DNA of 64,000 nt from Pseudorhizobium xiangyangii. Lineage in GTDB: Bacteria > Pseudomonadota > Alphaproteobacteria > Rhizobiales > Rhizobiaceae. Below the pieces are notes generated by a model, which saw only the letters and a list, made by a program, of their open reading frames with translations, searched no databases and was not told the DNA's origin. Location: positions 1-64,000 of the forward strand of contig NZ_JAJAWH010000008.1 in NCBI RefSeq assembly GCF_020531965.1, read 5' to 3'. Positions 7,813 to 16,912 of the stretch are shown here, piece by piece (positions within the stretch are counted from its first letter, which is position 1; every line of letters begins with the position of its first letter). The position numbers and the translations under genes are program-made.

Positions 7813-9726
7813 TCAGGCCGTCGGATTATGCGGCGTCTTTTGCCAGAAGAAGGGCTTCATCCGCAGCTCGATAAGGGCTCGCCACGAGGCGATGGAGGTC
7901 ATCAGCCAGTAGAACGGCACCGCCATCCAGCGCATCCCCAGTTGGCGCTTCTCGTGGTCGGTCATCGAGCCGACGCCGAGCGCCACGAAGGTCAGGTAGC
8001 TTCCGAAGATGTTGATCGTATCGATGACGAAAAGCACCAGCGCGCGGAGCGGCAGCTCTGTCGCCGGCGCCGTCATCATCGCTACCGTACCTTCGGCAAG
8101 AAAGAACACGATCAGCGGGTGAAGCAGCGAGGACAACAGCATCCCGCCGATCATCAGGTGGAAGAGCAGGTAGCCGCGCGGTCCCATCTCCACCAGCAGC
8201 CGCCTGGGCTCTCGCATCAGCACGAGCCAGGTCTGCATCCAGCCCTTGAACCATCGGGTGCGCTGGCCCGTCCAGATCGAAAGGGTGGTCGGTGCATCCT
8301 CCAGCGTATGCCGCCGCAGGACATCGGCGCGGTAACCCAGTCGAAAAAGCCGAAGGCCGAGGTCTGCATCCTCGGTCACATTGAACGGATCCCAGCCGCC
8401 AACGTCTTTCAACACATCGGTTCGGAAGTGATTTGATGTGCCGCCCAGCGGCATGGGCATCCGGTAGTGGGCGAGCATCGGCAGCAATCCGCGAAAGAGC
8501 GCGGCATACTCCAGGGAAAAGAGGGCGCTGATCCAGGACGAGCGTGCGTTGGTGATGATGAGCGGTGCCTGGAGGCAGGCAATGTCCGGCGAAAGTTCGC
8601 TGAAGCGCGCGTAGGCCTCCCGCAACTGCGCGGGATGGGGGCGGTCCTCCGCGTCGTAGATAACCAGGTAGTCACCGCGCACGCCGGCAAGCGTGTAGCT
8701 CAGAGCCTTTGGCTTGGTCCGCGGATTGGCGGACGGTACTTCGATGATCTCGAATTGGCGCGGCAGTCCTTGCGCCCTGAGTGCTGCAACGGTTTCGTGG
8801 TCGTCCGCCTCGCATACGAGTTTGATGTCCAGTAACGAGGCCGGCCAGTCAAGACGCTTCAGGCATCGCACAAGTTGCTCCGCGACGGCCGCTTCCCGAT
8901 AGAGGGCGACAAGAACGGTATAACAGGGAAGGGACCCGGCGGCGGAGGATTGTGCGGGCCCGCGTTTGCGCTTGCGGGGAAAGAGCGCCGTGATCCTCAG
9001 CAGAAGGCTCGCGAGATACAGGCAGGAGAGGATAGGGTGGAGAACGGGCATCACCAGGCCCGGTGTGATAAGCGAGACAGCGAGGAGTGTCGCCAACGCC
9101 AGCCCGGCGACAAAACCCTGCCCTCCCGTCATCACGATACGCGCCGAGAAGCGCGGCCGTCGCTCGAACAGTTCTCCGATCGTCTGGCGAACGCGGCGGG
9201 CGGCACCCGCCTCCCAAACGGCAGCGCGAATGGCCCGCGGCGTGGTGACGACGAGATCGCGCCGCAGTGCCGGCAGGTTGATCAGCGCGGCGCCAAGATC
9301 TCCAATACGGCATGCTTCCGGGATCACGGCGGTCTTCGGTGCTTCGTGGGCTGGGTGCAGTTTGATCATCAGCGGGCGAAGCAACTGCGTATCCAGGGTG
9401 TCGCTGTCGACAACGGTGCTGCTGTCTATGGTTTCGACGAAGGGAAGCCTGAGAAAGCGTGCCATTGCCCCGTAGTAGGCCGTCTCTTCCACTCCTGGAT
9501 GATGGAGGAGTTCCTTCTCCAGCGTCGTGCCGTTTTGGCGCGCTTTGGCCGCGAGTTTGGCAATAAGCGGCTTGCCGAAGCCAAGGGATTGAAGCGCCGC
9601 CGCTTCGTCCGTGGGGTTCGGTTTGGCAATCTCACGGGCCGCGCCCTCTTCCTTTCGAGGCAGCCCGTCGGTCCCGCGTTCGCCTTCGCACGACGCCGTC
9701 GTTTGTGGATATTCCCCCAGACGCAT
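7813..9726 (-). CDS. Membrane glycosyltransferase family 2 with N-terminal GspE/MshEN-like domain
   Basis: A 637-residue protein. The N-terminal 190 residues (LGFGKPLIAKLAAKARQ, YYGAMARFLRLPFVE) resemble the N-terminal domain of type II secretion ATPases. Two membrane helices follow at about 205-250. The GT2 domain then shows CEADD, the metal-binding DAED, the acceptor-site TEDADLG and QRTRW (the QxxRW motif of processive synthases), and further helices lie at the C-terminus. It probably polymerises or transfers sugars at the inner membrane; the product is unknown. The start codon is uncertain because no clear Shine-Dalgarno precedes it. It is divergent from the binding protein at 9775. Confidence 0.8.
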   Translation of the reverse strand: MRLGEYPQTTASCEGERGTDGLPRKEEGAAREIAKPNPTDEAAALQSLGFGKPLIAKLAAKARQNGTTLEKELLHHPGVEETAYYGAMARFLRLPFVETIDSSTVVDSDTLDTQLLRPLMIKLHPAHEAPKTAVIPEACRIGDLGAALINLPALRRDLVVTTPRAIRAAVWEAGAARRVRQTIGELFERRPRFSARIVMTGGQGFVAGLALATLLAVSLITPGLVMPVLHPILSCLYLASLLLRITALFPRKRKRGPAQSSAAGSLPCYTVLVALYREAAVAEQLVRCLKRLDWPASLLDIKLVCEADDHETVAALRAQGLPRQFEIIEVPSANPRTKPKALSYTLAGVRGDYLVIYDAEDRPHPAQLREAYARFSELSPDIACLQAPLIITNARSSWISALFSLEYAALFRGLLPMLAHYRMPMPLGGTSNHFRTDVLKDVGGWDPFNVTEDADLGLRLFRLGYRADVLRRHTLEDAPTTLSIWTGQRTRWFKGWMQTWLVLMREPRRLLVEMGPRGYLLFHLMIGGMLLSSLLHPLIVFFLAEGTVAMMTAPATELPLRALVLFVIDTINIFGSYLTFVALGVGSMTDHEKRQLGMRWMAVPFYWLMTSIASWRALIELRMKPFFWQKTPHNPTA

Positions 9727-9774
9727 GAAACTGTTACACCGTCCCGCCGCCCTGTCCCGGAATGGATCATAGAG

Positions 9775-10650
9775 ATGAACCCACTGCTTTCACCCCTGAA
9801 AACATGGGGGACGTTTCTCCTCTTGGTTGTCTCCGGCTTCGGCTTCGCCTCTACTGGTGTAACGGCGGCGAAGGCACAGGAATCCGAATTGCCGGTTCTG
9901 TTCGATACGCGCGAACGCCTGCCGCGCCCCGATCTGTCGAATCTCGTCCGCCTGCGTATCCTCACGACTGCGGACTTCCCGCCCTTCAACTTTGCCGACC
10001 AGACTGGTCGCCTCGCGGGGTTCAACGTCGATCTGGCGCGGGAGGTTTGCCTTGAACTTCGGATAGAGGCCAAATGCCAGATCCAGGCGCTGCCGTTCGG
10101 GGAATTGGAGACGGCACTGGCGAACCGGGCCGGCGAGGCCGTGATGGCCGGGATTGCGATCACCGCGGAGCGCCGCAACCGGTTTTCCTTTTCGCGCCCT
10201 TATCTCACCATACCGGCGCGGTTCGCCCGTAACGTCGCGCGCGATCTGCGTGGAGAGGGCGCCGAGGCACTGTCGGGCCGCCCCGTCGGCGTGGTGAAGG
10301 ACACCGCCCACGAGGCCATGCTGAAATCGTTCTTTCCGAAGATCATCCCGGTGGTGTTCGACGATCGCGAGGCGATGCTGCAGGCACTGAAGGAGGACAA
10401 GGTTGCTGCTGTCTTCTCCGATGGCCTGCAACTGCCATTCTGGCTCGCCGGGGAGGCTTCGGAGAAATGCTGCGTGCTGTTCGGCGGTCCATACCTTTCC
10501 AGGGATTACCTTGGGGAGGGGATGGCGGTCCTGCTTCGAAATGACGAGGAAACTCTGGCCGCCGCATTCGATCACGCGCTTGCCACCCTGTCACGCAACG
10601 GGCGCCTGCAGGACATCTACCTGCGCTATTTCCCGCATGGCCTGTATTAG
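9775..10650 (+). CDS. Periplasmic solute-binding protein, family 3
   Basis: A 291-residue SBP_bac_3 protein: signal peptide (residues 1-35, ending AAKAQ), then LRILTTADFPPFNFAD, GFNVDLAREVC and the second lobe (RDYLGEGMAVLLRNDEE). These proteins bind amino acids or related solutes for ABC importers, but no permease or ATPase gene is adjacent. It may be an orphan binding protein or may work with the divergent glycosyltransferase. The ATG at 9775 is chosen because it opens directly onto the signal peptide; the longer open frame to 8875 is antisense to the glycosyltransferase. Confidence 0.8.
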   Translation: MNPLLSPLKTWGTFLLLVVSGFGFASTGVTAAKAQESELPVLFDTRERLPRPDLSNLVRLRILTTADFPPFNFADQTGRLAGFNVDLAREVCLELRIEAKCQIQALPFGELETALANRAGEAVMAGIAITAERRNRFSFSRPYLTIPARFARNVARDLRGEGAEALSGRPVGVVKDTAHEAMLKSFFPKIIPVVFDDREAMLQALKEDKVAAVFSDGLQLPFWLAGEASEKCCVLFGGPYLSRDYLGEGMAVLLRNDEETLAAAFDHALATLSRNGRLQDIYLRYFPHGLY

Positions 10651-10723
10651 CGCATGTCGCGCAGAAATGTGCAGCGGCCTGAGATAACGACATATGCCAC
10701 TTTAGGAGGTCGGGAGAATATTC

Positions 10724-11386
10724 CTACTGGCTTGCCCAGATGATCCTTGCCACCCAATCGACCTCAGCCATATCGAAACTACGGTTTGGATGTTCCGGAT
10801 TGAGTGATGTCAGGTCGATGCTCTTTGCCGTCTGGCGCATCAGGACCTTGGCCATCACTTCGCCCTCGCGGGTCTTCACCACCACGCGGTCACCGCGCCG
10901 CACCTGTGCCCCCGGCTCGACAATCAGGACGTCGCCGTCCCGGTAGAGCGGCATCATGGAATCTCCCTGGACCTCCAGGGCATAGACACCGGCCTTGCGG
11001 GAAGGGGAGGCCGGAAACTCGACCACGTCCCAACCCTGGCCCGCCGGAAAGCCGCCGTCGTCGAAGAAGCCGCCGGCTCCCGCCTGGGCAAAGCCGAGCA
11101 AGGGAATTGAGCCCGCCTGAGGTGGAAATGCACCATCCGGAAGTTGCGAGCGTGAAGGCGAAGGTATGAGGCTCATGAACTGGTCGATCGTCGCGCCGGT
11201 CGCATCCAGCACCTTCGATATGGATTCCGTCGATGGCCACCGAAGTCGTCCATCGGGACCAAGTCGCTTGGATTTGTTGAAGGATGTCGGGTCAAGGCCG
11301 GCGCGCCGCGCCAGCCCGGACGGCGTCAGCTTGTGCCGTTCGGCCAGCGCATCGATCGCGCCCCAGATCGATTCATGTGACAGCAT
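10724..11386 (-). CDS. S24/LexA-like helix-turn-helix transcriptional regulator
   Basis: A 220-residue protein with an XRE-like N-terminal helix-turn-helix (about 17-65: GLARRAGLDPTSFNKSKR) and a C-terminal S24 peptidase fold. The catalytic pair is visible as S143 (GDSMMP) and K180 (VMAKVL), 37 residues apart as in LexA, and an Ala-Gly stretch (QAGAGG, about 101-106) sits where self-cleavage would occur. It resembles phage CI/LexA-type regulators kept on rhizobial chromosomes, but no phage genes are near. Its targets are unknown. A 12-bp palindrome lies 67-78 bases upstream of the start. Confidence 0.85.
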   Translation of the reverse strand: MLSHESIWGAIDALAERHKLTPSGLARRAGLDPTSFNKSKRLGPDGRLRWPSTESISKVLDATGATIDQFMSLIPSPSRSQLPDGAFPPQAGSIPLLGFAQAGAGGFFDDGGFPAGQGWDVVEFPASPSRKAGVYALEVQGDSMMPLYRDGDVLIVEPGAQVRRGDRVVVKTREGEVMAKVLMRQTAKSIDLTSLNPEHPNRSFDMAEVDWVARIIWASQ

Positions 11387-11452
11387 GGCCGTATGTACTC
11401 CGGCTCAACGGTTTCCGGAGGGGCGGTCCTCCTTGGCCATCGCGCCATCCGT

Positions 11453-11464
11453 GGATCATGATCC
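11453..11464. promoter_or_regulatory. 12-bp palindrome upstream of the S24 regulator
   Basis: GGATCATGATCC is a perfect 12-bp palindrome in the 211-base gap between the response regulator and the S24 regulator. It is a candidate operator, for example for autoregulation. Nothing else supports it. Confidence 0.3.
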
Positions 11465-11597
11465 GTTGACGATGCCTCCTCGGGAGCACATGCCAGCGCA
11501 GGGCTGGCCGATCAGCCAGCGCCGGTTCCAATTTAACCAATCTGAAACATGAGGTAAAGGGACTTGAGGAATAAAATCCTGTCGTCTTCCACCCTGA

Positions 11598-12245
11598 TCA
11601 GGCGACCAGGGGCATGTTGATCTTTCCGAGCTTGATCACCGCCTGCGTCCGGCTGTCGACGTTGAGCTTGAGCAGGATTGCGGACACATGCGCCTTGATC
11701 GTCGCCTCGGAGACACTGAGTTCATAGGCGATCTGCTTGTTGAGCAGTCCTTCGCCAAGCATCGTGAGCACCCGGCTCTGCTGCGGCGTCAATGTCCTCA
11801 ACCGCTCAAGCAGTTCGCTCACGCTGGAATCTTCCTCCGCGGCCGGCAGGTGCCCGTCCGGCGCCCAGATGTCGCCGTCGAGGACCGCGTTCACGGCAGC
11901 CCGGATATCGTCCAGGCCGGATGATTTCGATATGAACCCGGATGCGCCCAGCTCCAGCGCTCTACGGATCGTGCTGCCGTCGTCGCTGGCGGAAACGATG
12001 GCGATTGGTAGGCCGGTGAATTCCGCTCTCATCGACATGAGGCCCGAAAAGCCGCTCACACCGGGCATAGCGAGGTCGAGCAGCATGAGGTCGGCTTCGG
12101 GATTGTCGCGGGCGACCCGGCGGGCGGCCTCGAAATCGCCGGCCTCCAGGATGACCTGTTTCCCCGGCAACCCTTGCACGGCCTGTTTCAGGGCGCCCCG
12201 AAACAATGGATGGTCGTCAGCGATGATAATGGTCAGTGTCTGCAT
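11598..12245 (-). CDS. NarL/FixJ family response regulator
   Basis: A 215-residue two-domain regulator. The receiver domain (1-120) has D10-D11, phosphoacceptor D57 (LLDLAMPG), S85 and K107. The LuxR-type helix-turn-helix (about 148-210) contains LTPQQSRVLTMLGEGLLNKQIAYELSVSEATIKAHV, split over residues 150-185. No histidine kinase is adjacent, so it is an orphan in this window. The only kinase seen is the hybrid kinase at the far right end, and nothing in the sequence links them. Confidence 0.9.
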   Translation of the reverse strand: MQTLTIIIADDHPLFRGALKQAVQGLPGKQVILEAGDFEAARRVARDNPEADLMLLDLAMPGVSGFSGLMSMRAEFTGLPIAIVSASDDGSTIRRALELGASGFISKSSGLDDIRAAVNAVLDGDIWAPDGHLPAAEEDSSVSELLERLRTLTPQQSRVLTMLGEGLLNKQIAYELSVSEATIKAHVSAILLKLNVDSRTQAVIKLGKINMPLVA

Positions 12246-12349
12246 TCCACGTCCCCTCCCAAGGACATAGCCGCACGTCTGCGCACACCGTTTTACGCTC
12301 CGCGGGCGTTGGAAACAATAGCCGATTGCTGCGGTAGAAAACCTTGCCG

Positions 12350-12757
12350 TCAGGTTTTCTGGGGTTCCGGCGGCGGGTTCTCCCGCTCGGAGGTGAAATC
12401 CTCGATGATCGCCATGAAGCGGCGCATGAAGCGCTCCATGATCGAGAGGCTCTGTTCGATCTCGGATTCGTCCGGCAGCGTGCGCTCGCGCGGCGCGCTT
12501 TCCAGCCGCTTTTCGAGTGCGGTCACGCGCTTGTCCAAAAGGTCGAGCTCCTGCTCATAGGCCGCTCTCTCGTCGGCAGCCATGCGGCAGACAAGGTTGC
12601 CGCCATCATCCCGGCAGAGCGAGACGGCGCCCGTTTCCCGGTCGAGCCGCACGAAGCCGGTTTCCGTCTTCTCCAGCTGGAAACGTTCAGTCTGTGCTTC
12701 CTGTCCCAGCGCGCAGGTCGGCAGCAAGGCCAGCGATAGCAATACCCGTTTCATCAT
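12350..12757 (-). CDS. Hypothetical exported protein with coiled coil
   Basis: A 135-residue protein with a signal peptide (MMKRVLLSLALLPTCALGQ), a short beta-rich segment with two cysteines (LCRDDGGNLVC) and a charged helical stretch (about 60-110) likely to form a coiled coil. AAAGGA lies upstream of the double ATG. I do not recognise a named family with certainty; similar small periplasmic proteins occur across Rhizobiaceae. Confidence 0.65.
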   Translation of the reverse strand: MMKRVLLSLALLPTCALGQEAQTERFQLEKTETGFVRLDRETGAVSLCRDDGGNLVCRMAADERAAYEQELDLLDKRVTALEKRLESAPRERTLPDESEIEQSLSIMERFMRRFMAIIEDFTSERENPPPEPQKT

Positions 12758-12855
12758 CCTGTCGTCCTTTCGTGCACTGTGGACAAGCGCTTCACTTTAC
12801 GGCAAATCGCCCATGCGCATTCCTGCCAAGCTTACAGCCAGTTCGAAAGCAGCTC

Positions 12856-13203
12856 ATGAAAAATCTCGTCTACAAGATCGTTTCGAGGACGCTTTGGCAG
12901 GAAGCCAGGGGAAAAGGCGTTTTTGAGGGTGCGCCGATCGATCTGAAGGACGGTTTCATTCATTTCTCGACGGCGCCCCAGGCTCGCGAAACAGCTCGGC
13001 TTCATTTCGCAGGAACGGACGACCTGCTGCTTGTCGCGGTTGACGGCGATGCTCTGGGAGAGGCATTGAAGTTCGAGCCATCCCGTGGCGGGGATCTCTT
13101 TCCTCATCTCTACGCTCGCCTTCCCGTCGACGCGGTGCTGTGGGAGCGTCCGCTGCCGCTTGGCGACGATGGCCTGCACATTTTTCCGGAGGAGTTTGCC
13201 TGA
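12856..13203 (+). CDS. DUF952 family protein
   Basis: A 115-residue protein, MKNLVYKIVSRTLWQEA, with the family's DGFIHFSTAPQ motif and a C-terminal VLWERPLPLGDDGLHIFPE. DUF952 folds like the glutathione-dependent/ADP-ribosyl-like small domains and its function is unknown. The gene overlaps pyrD by one base (TGATG), so translation is probably coupled. This DUF952-pyrD pair is a recurring arrangement in rhizobia. Confidence 0.85.
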   Translation: MKNLVYKIVSRTLWQEARGKGVFEGAPIDLKDGFIHFSTAPQARETARLHFAGTDDLLLVAVDGDALGEALKFEPSRGGDLFPHLYARLPVDAVLWERPLPLGDDGLHIFPEEFA

Positions 13204-14294
13204 TGTTCGACCGTTTCTCGGATCTTGCCCGCCAGGGGCTTTTCCTGCTCGATCCCGAAATCGCGCACGGCATGTCGATTGGCGCGTTGAGGAGCGGCCT
13301 CTTTCCGTCTTGCCGGGCGCCCAACGATGCGCGGCTGGCGCAGACGATCGCCGGCATTGATTTTCCCAGTCCGCTCGGCCTTGCCGCTGGCTACGACAAG
13401 AATGCGGAAGTGCCGGATGCGCTGCTGCGGCTCGGCTTCGGCCATACCGAAATCGGCACCGTGACGCCGAAGCCCCAGGCGGGCAACGACAAGCCGCGCC
13501 TCTTCCGGCTGGTGGCAGATCGCGCAGTGATCAACCGGATGGGTTTCAACAACAACGGCCACGACGCCGCTTTCGCCATGCTCGCGGCGCGCAAGGGCGC
13601 GGCCGGCATTGTCGGGGTCAATATCGGCGCCAACAAGGATAGTGCGGACCGGGTGGCGGACTACGTCGCAGGCATCCGCAAGTTCTATTCCGTCGCCAGC
13701 TATTTTACCGTCAATATCTCGTCGCCCAACACGCCGGGCCTGCGGGACCTGCAGGCGCGCGAGAGCCTGAAGGCGCTCCTGGATGCCGTTCTTGTTGCCC
13801 GGGCGGAAGAAGCCGTGCGGCTTGGCCGATCGCTGCCGGTCTTCCTCAAGATCGCCCCCGATCTGACGGAGGAGGGACTTGATGATGTTGCCGCCGAGGC
13901 GCTGGCGCACGATCTGGATGGGCTGATCGTTTCCAACACCACGCTGTCGCGGGACGGCCTCACGGAACGACGCTTCGCATCGGAAGCCGGCGGCCTGTCA
14001 GGCGCACCGCTCTTCCGTCTTTCCACCGCCGTGCTTGCCAAGATGCGCCGGCGCGTCGGTCCGGCACTGCCGCTTATCGGCGTCGGTGGCGTCGGCAGCG
14101 CCGAAGATGCGTTGGAAAAGGTCCGCGCCGGTGCTGACCTGGTGCAGCTGTATTCCTGCATGGTCTACGAGGGGCCGGGGCTGCCGGCGCGTATTGTACG
14201 CGGGCTCTCGGCCTTCATGGATCGCGAAGGGGCAGGCTCGATCCGGGATCTGCGTGACACGCGTGTGGATCAGTGGGCCGCGGAAAAGTTCTGA
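13203..14294 (+). CDS. pyrD: Dihydroorotate dehydrogenase (quinone), class 2
   Basis: A 363-residue membrane-associated FMN enzyme oxidising dihydroorotate to orotate with quinone in pyrimidine synthesis. It has the N-terminal amphipathic extension of class 2 enzymes, PLGLAAGYDKNAE for FMN and substrate, NRMGFNNNG, the catalytic serine region NISSPNTPGLRDLQ and the FMN-phosphate loop GVGGVGSAEDA. The start overlaps the DUF952 stop by one base. Confidence 0.96.
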   Translation: MFDRFSDLARQGLFLLDPEIAHGMSIGALRSGLFPSCRAPNDARLAQTIAGIDFPSPLGLAAGYDKNAEVPDALLRLGFGHTEIGTVTPKPQAGNDKPRLFRLVADRAVINRMGFNNNGHDAAFAMLAARKGAAGIVGVNIGANKDSADRVADYVAGIRKFYSVASYFTVNISSPNTPGLRDLQARESLKALLDAVLVARAEEAVRLGRSLPVFLKIAPDLTEEGLDDVAAEALAHDLDGLIVSNTTLSRDGLTERRFASEAGGLSGAPLFRLSTAVLAKMRRRVGPALPLIGVGGVGSAEDALEKVRAGADLVQLYSCMVYEGPGLPARIVRGLSAFMDREGAGSIRDLRDTRVDQWAAEKF

Positions 14295-14304
14295 GCCGCC
14301 ATTC

Positions 14305-14805
14305 TCAGGCGGACAGGATCATCGCCCAGTAGGTCCGTGATGCAGATGATTGAGCGACCGCGACGCCGAGGCCGCTGTAGGAGCCGATCATGTTGTTCAG
14401 GTGCCGCCGCGACACGATCCAGGCCTGAACGGCCTCCTCGACGGTACTCTGGCCACTGGCGATGTTCTCGGCTGCCGGCAGAGGCACGTCGCTCCGTTGC
14501 ATTCGCGTCTTGAAACTGTCGCCCATGCCGATGAGATGCTTCATCTGTCCGGCCTTCGCCATCCGCATTGCCTGCTCCGCGGCCGCATTGCGCGCTGCCG
14601 CGTTGGAGGAGAGCGGTTGCAGGCCACGGTCGCTCCGCACCTTGTTGACGAGCGGCAGGGATGCAGCGGTGCGATCTTGAACTCCGGCAACGGAGGCTTG
14701 GCGTCCGACGCTGGTACAGCCGGTGACAAGCATCCCGCTGCCCATCAGCCCGCTGCCCATCAGAATGAGAAAGCCCCGCCGGGAAGAAAAGGTCATCTCT
14801 GTCAT
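14305..14805 (-). CDS. CAP domain (SCP/PR1) lipoprotein
   Basis: A 166-residue protein with a lipoprotein signal: twin-Arg SRRGFLILM, a hydrophobic stretch and the lipobox LVTGC with C30. A small CAP domain follows (VNKVRSDRGLQPL, HLIGMGDSF, AENIASGQSTVEEAVQAW, SRRHLNNMIG). Bacterial CAP proteins are exported and mostly uncharacterised. It lies two bases downstream of the DUF6460 gene, so the two form an operon, and it is convergent with pyrD. Confidence 0.85.
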   Translation of the reverse strand: MTEMTFSSRRGFLILMGSGLMGSGMLVTGCTSVGRQASVAGVQDRTAASLPLVNKVRSDRGLQPLSSNAAARNAAAEQAMRMAKAGQMKHLIGMGDSFKTRMQRSDVPLPAAENIASGQSTVEEAVQAWIVSRRHLNNMIGSYSGLGVAVAQSSASRTYWAMILSA

Positions 14806-14807
14806 GT

Positions 14808-15074
14808 TTAGCGCCTAAAGCTGAAGAGCCGCAGGATGATGTAGACCGGGATCACGATCGACGCCCCGAGGATCAGATAGTCTCCGACCCGGCCGAGCGC
14901 ATGAAAACCCTGGTACCACAGATCCAGCACGAAATCGCGGATGCCGTAGACGATGTCCCATGGATCGAGGCCGAATATGGCCATGATGAAGCCGACGACG
15001 AGCGACACTACGATGAGTTTGACGATCGTGCGTCCCGGCGAATCGCCGAGAACCCGGTTGACCCCGTCCGACAT
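14808..15074 (-). CDS. DUF6460 family small membrane protein
   Basis: An 88-residue protein with two predicted membrane helices (about 18-36 and 66-83) flanking the conserved GLDPWDIVYGIRDF segment typical of this rhizobial family. The function is unknown. It is the first gene of a two-gene operon with the CAP lipoprotein (gap two bases) and is divergent from the TPR methyltransferase. Confidence 0.8.
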   Translation of the reverse strand: MSDGVNRVLGDSPGRTIVKLIVVSLVVGFIMAIFGLDPWDIVYGIRDFVLDLWYQGFHALGRVGDYLILGASIVIPVYIILRLFSFRR

Positions 15075-15219
15075 GCTTCAAATCTCCATTTCGAGGCAGA
15101 CATAAGCGGCGTGTGTGTGCCCCGCAAGCCTGATGGCCCCTTTAAGGGTTGCCAATTCAAATAGAACTTGAGTTTTTTTGTGGCTTCGGCCAAGAACTTC
15201 CACCCCATCAGGACAACCT

Positions 15220-16152
15220 ATGCCTCCCAGACAATTCTCATCCGGTGATGCCATCGCGGATCGTCGCGCCGATTACGCGCGTATGCTGGCGGAGAGCGGT
15301 GATCTGGCCGCATCCGTCGAGCTGATGGAGCAGGCGCTGGAATTGTCGCCCGGTTGGGCGGCGGGATGGTTCCGGCTCGGCGAATTCCGGGAAAAAGCTG
15401 AAGCGCGGGAAGGAGCCGTCGATGCATTTCGTTCTGCGCTGCAACTGGACCCGGGCGACGTCTTCGGTTCCCGCCTGAAGCTTGCTCTTCTGGGTGCGGA
15501 AGAGGTTCCCGATCAGCCCCCCAGCCGCTATGTCGAAAGCCTGTTCGACGAATATGCCGAGCGCTTCGATACGGCTCTGGTCGAGAAGCTTGACTATAGC
15601 GTTCCCGGCAAGCTTGCGGCGCTTGTGGCGGGTGTTGCTCCCTTTCGCCTCACGGTCGATCTCGGCTGCGGCACCGGCCTTCTGGGGTCTGAAATCCGCG
15701 ACGTCACGGAGCAGCTGGAAGGCTTCGATCTCTCGGCCAACATGCTGTCGAAGGCCGAGCAGAAAGGCTTCTACGATCACTTGGGTCAGTCGGACCTCAG
15801 CCTCGGCGAGGAAGAGGCGGGGCTCTTCGCCGGCCATTTGTCGCGGCATAGAGCCGATCTGGTCGCCGCGGCCGATGTGCTGATGTATCTCGGGTCGCTG
15901 GAGACGGTCTTCCCTCTGGTCTCGGAACTTCTGGTGCCGGGAGGCTTCTTCGCCTTTTCGGTCGAGGACGCAGGCGAAGCTGAGGGCTTCGTGCTGCGTG
16001 ACACCCTGCGCTATGCTCATTCCGAGCCCTACATTGTCGACATGCTGCAGCGGCACGGGCTGCAAATGCTGGAAGTCCGCCACACCGATATTCGCCTTGA
16101 CCGTGGAAACCCGGTGCATGGCATGCTGTTTCTGTCGCAAAAACCGCGTTGA
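15220..16152 (+). CDS. SAM-dependent methyltransferase with N-terminal TPR
   Basis: A 310-residue protein. Residues about 20-85 form two TPR-like helix pairs (ASVELMEQALELSPGWAAGWFRLGEFREKA), followed by a class I methyltransferase domain with the SAM-binding motif VDLGCGTGLLG at about 146-156 and AADVLMYLGSLE downstream. Such TPR-methyltransferases are common and their substrates are mostly unknown. The start at 15220 has AGGA about 7 bases upstream. Confidence 0.85.
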   Translation: MPPRQFSSGDAIADRRADYARMLAESGDLAASVELMEQALELSPGWAAGWFRLGEFREKAEAREGAVDAFRSALQLDPGDVFGSRLKLALLGAEEVPDQPPSRYVESLFDEYAERFDTALVEKLDYSVPGKLAALVAGVAPFRLTVDLGCGTGLLGSEIRDVTEQLEGFDLSANMLSKAEQKGFYDHLGQSDLSLGEEEAGLFAGHLSRHRADLVAAADVLMYLGSLETVFPLVSELLVPGGFFAFSVEDAGEAEGFVLRDTLRYAHSEPYIVDMLQRHGLQMLEVRHTDIRLDRGNPVHGMLFLSQKPR

Positions 16153-16257
16153 CCGATCGTATTCTTGCGTTTTCCAAGTACTGAGACGCCGCCAGTTGAA
16201 GGGTATTGAGGAACGCTCTATTGCAGCGCAATATCTCGGAAAACATCAGAGGCATCC

Positions 16258-16908
16258 GTGGAGCAGCAGAAGCAGACCCAAAGACGTAGCTTGGGTTTTT
16301 ACAGTGTAGATCCGTCGCGGCACACTCTGCTTGAGGATACGCAGGGGCTGGTGACAGGTGCCCTCATTGCCGGGCTTGGCTTCTATTTCCTCAACCATGT
16401 CGGACTGTTGACCGGTGGTACCGCCGGCGTAGCGTTTCTCCTCCATTATGCGTCCGGCGTCTCGTTCGGTGTCCTCTTCTTCATCGTCAATCTGCCGTTC
16501 TATTACCTTTCGTTCCGCCGGCTTGGCTGGGCCTTCTCCCTCAAGACCTTCATCGCAATCGCGCTCACCTCGGTCGTCACCGAAGTCGAACAGCAATTCC
16601 TGCTGATCGAATACCTGCATCCGTTCTGGGCAGCGCTGCTCGGCGGGTTGCTGCTGGGTTATGGCCTGCTGGCGCTTTACCGGCACAGGGCAAGCCTGGG
16701 CGGGGTCGGTATTCTGGCGATCTACATTCAGGATCGCTTCGGAGTGCAGGCGGGGCTCGTCCAGCTTGCCTTCGATTTCTGCGTGATGGTCTGCGCTTTC
16801 GCCGTCGTTTCACCGACGATCGTCGGCTGGTCCATCCTGGGCGCCGTGGTCCTGAACATCTTCCTTGCGATCAACCATCGCTCGGACCGTTACATCGTGG
16901 TTCGATAG
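16258..16908 (+). CDS. YitT family membrane protein
   Basis: A 216-residue integral membrane protein of the YitT/DUF161 type with about five or six helices, including the LLTGGTAGVAFLLHY motif and ASLGGVGILAIYIQDRFG. It starts at a GTG with AGAGG about 8 bases upstream. The function is not established. It converges on rpoN with only four bases between the stop codons, so there is no room for a dedicated terminator. Confidence 0.85.
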   Translation: MEQQKQTQRRSLGFYSVDPSRHTLLEDTQGLVTGALIAGLGFYFLNHVGLLTGGTAGVAFLLHYASGVSFGVLFFIVNLPFYYLSFRRLGWAFSLKTFIAIALTSVVTEVEQQFLLIEYLHPFWAALLGGLLLGYGLLALYRHRASLGGVGILAIYIQDRFGVQAGLVQLAFDFCVMVCAFAVVSPTIVGWSILGAVVLNIFLAINHRSDRYIVVR

Positions 16909-16912
16909 ACGC

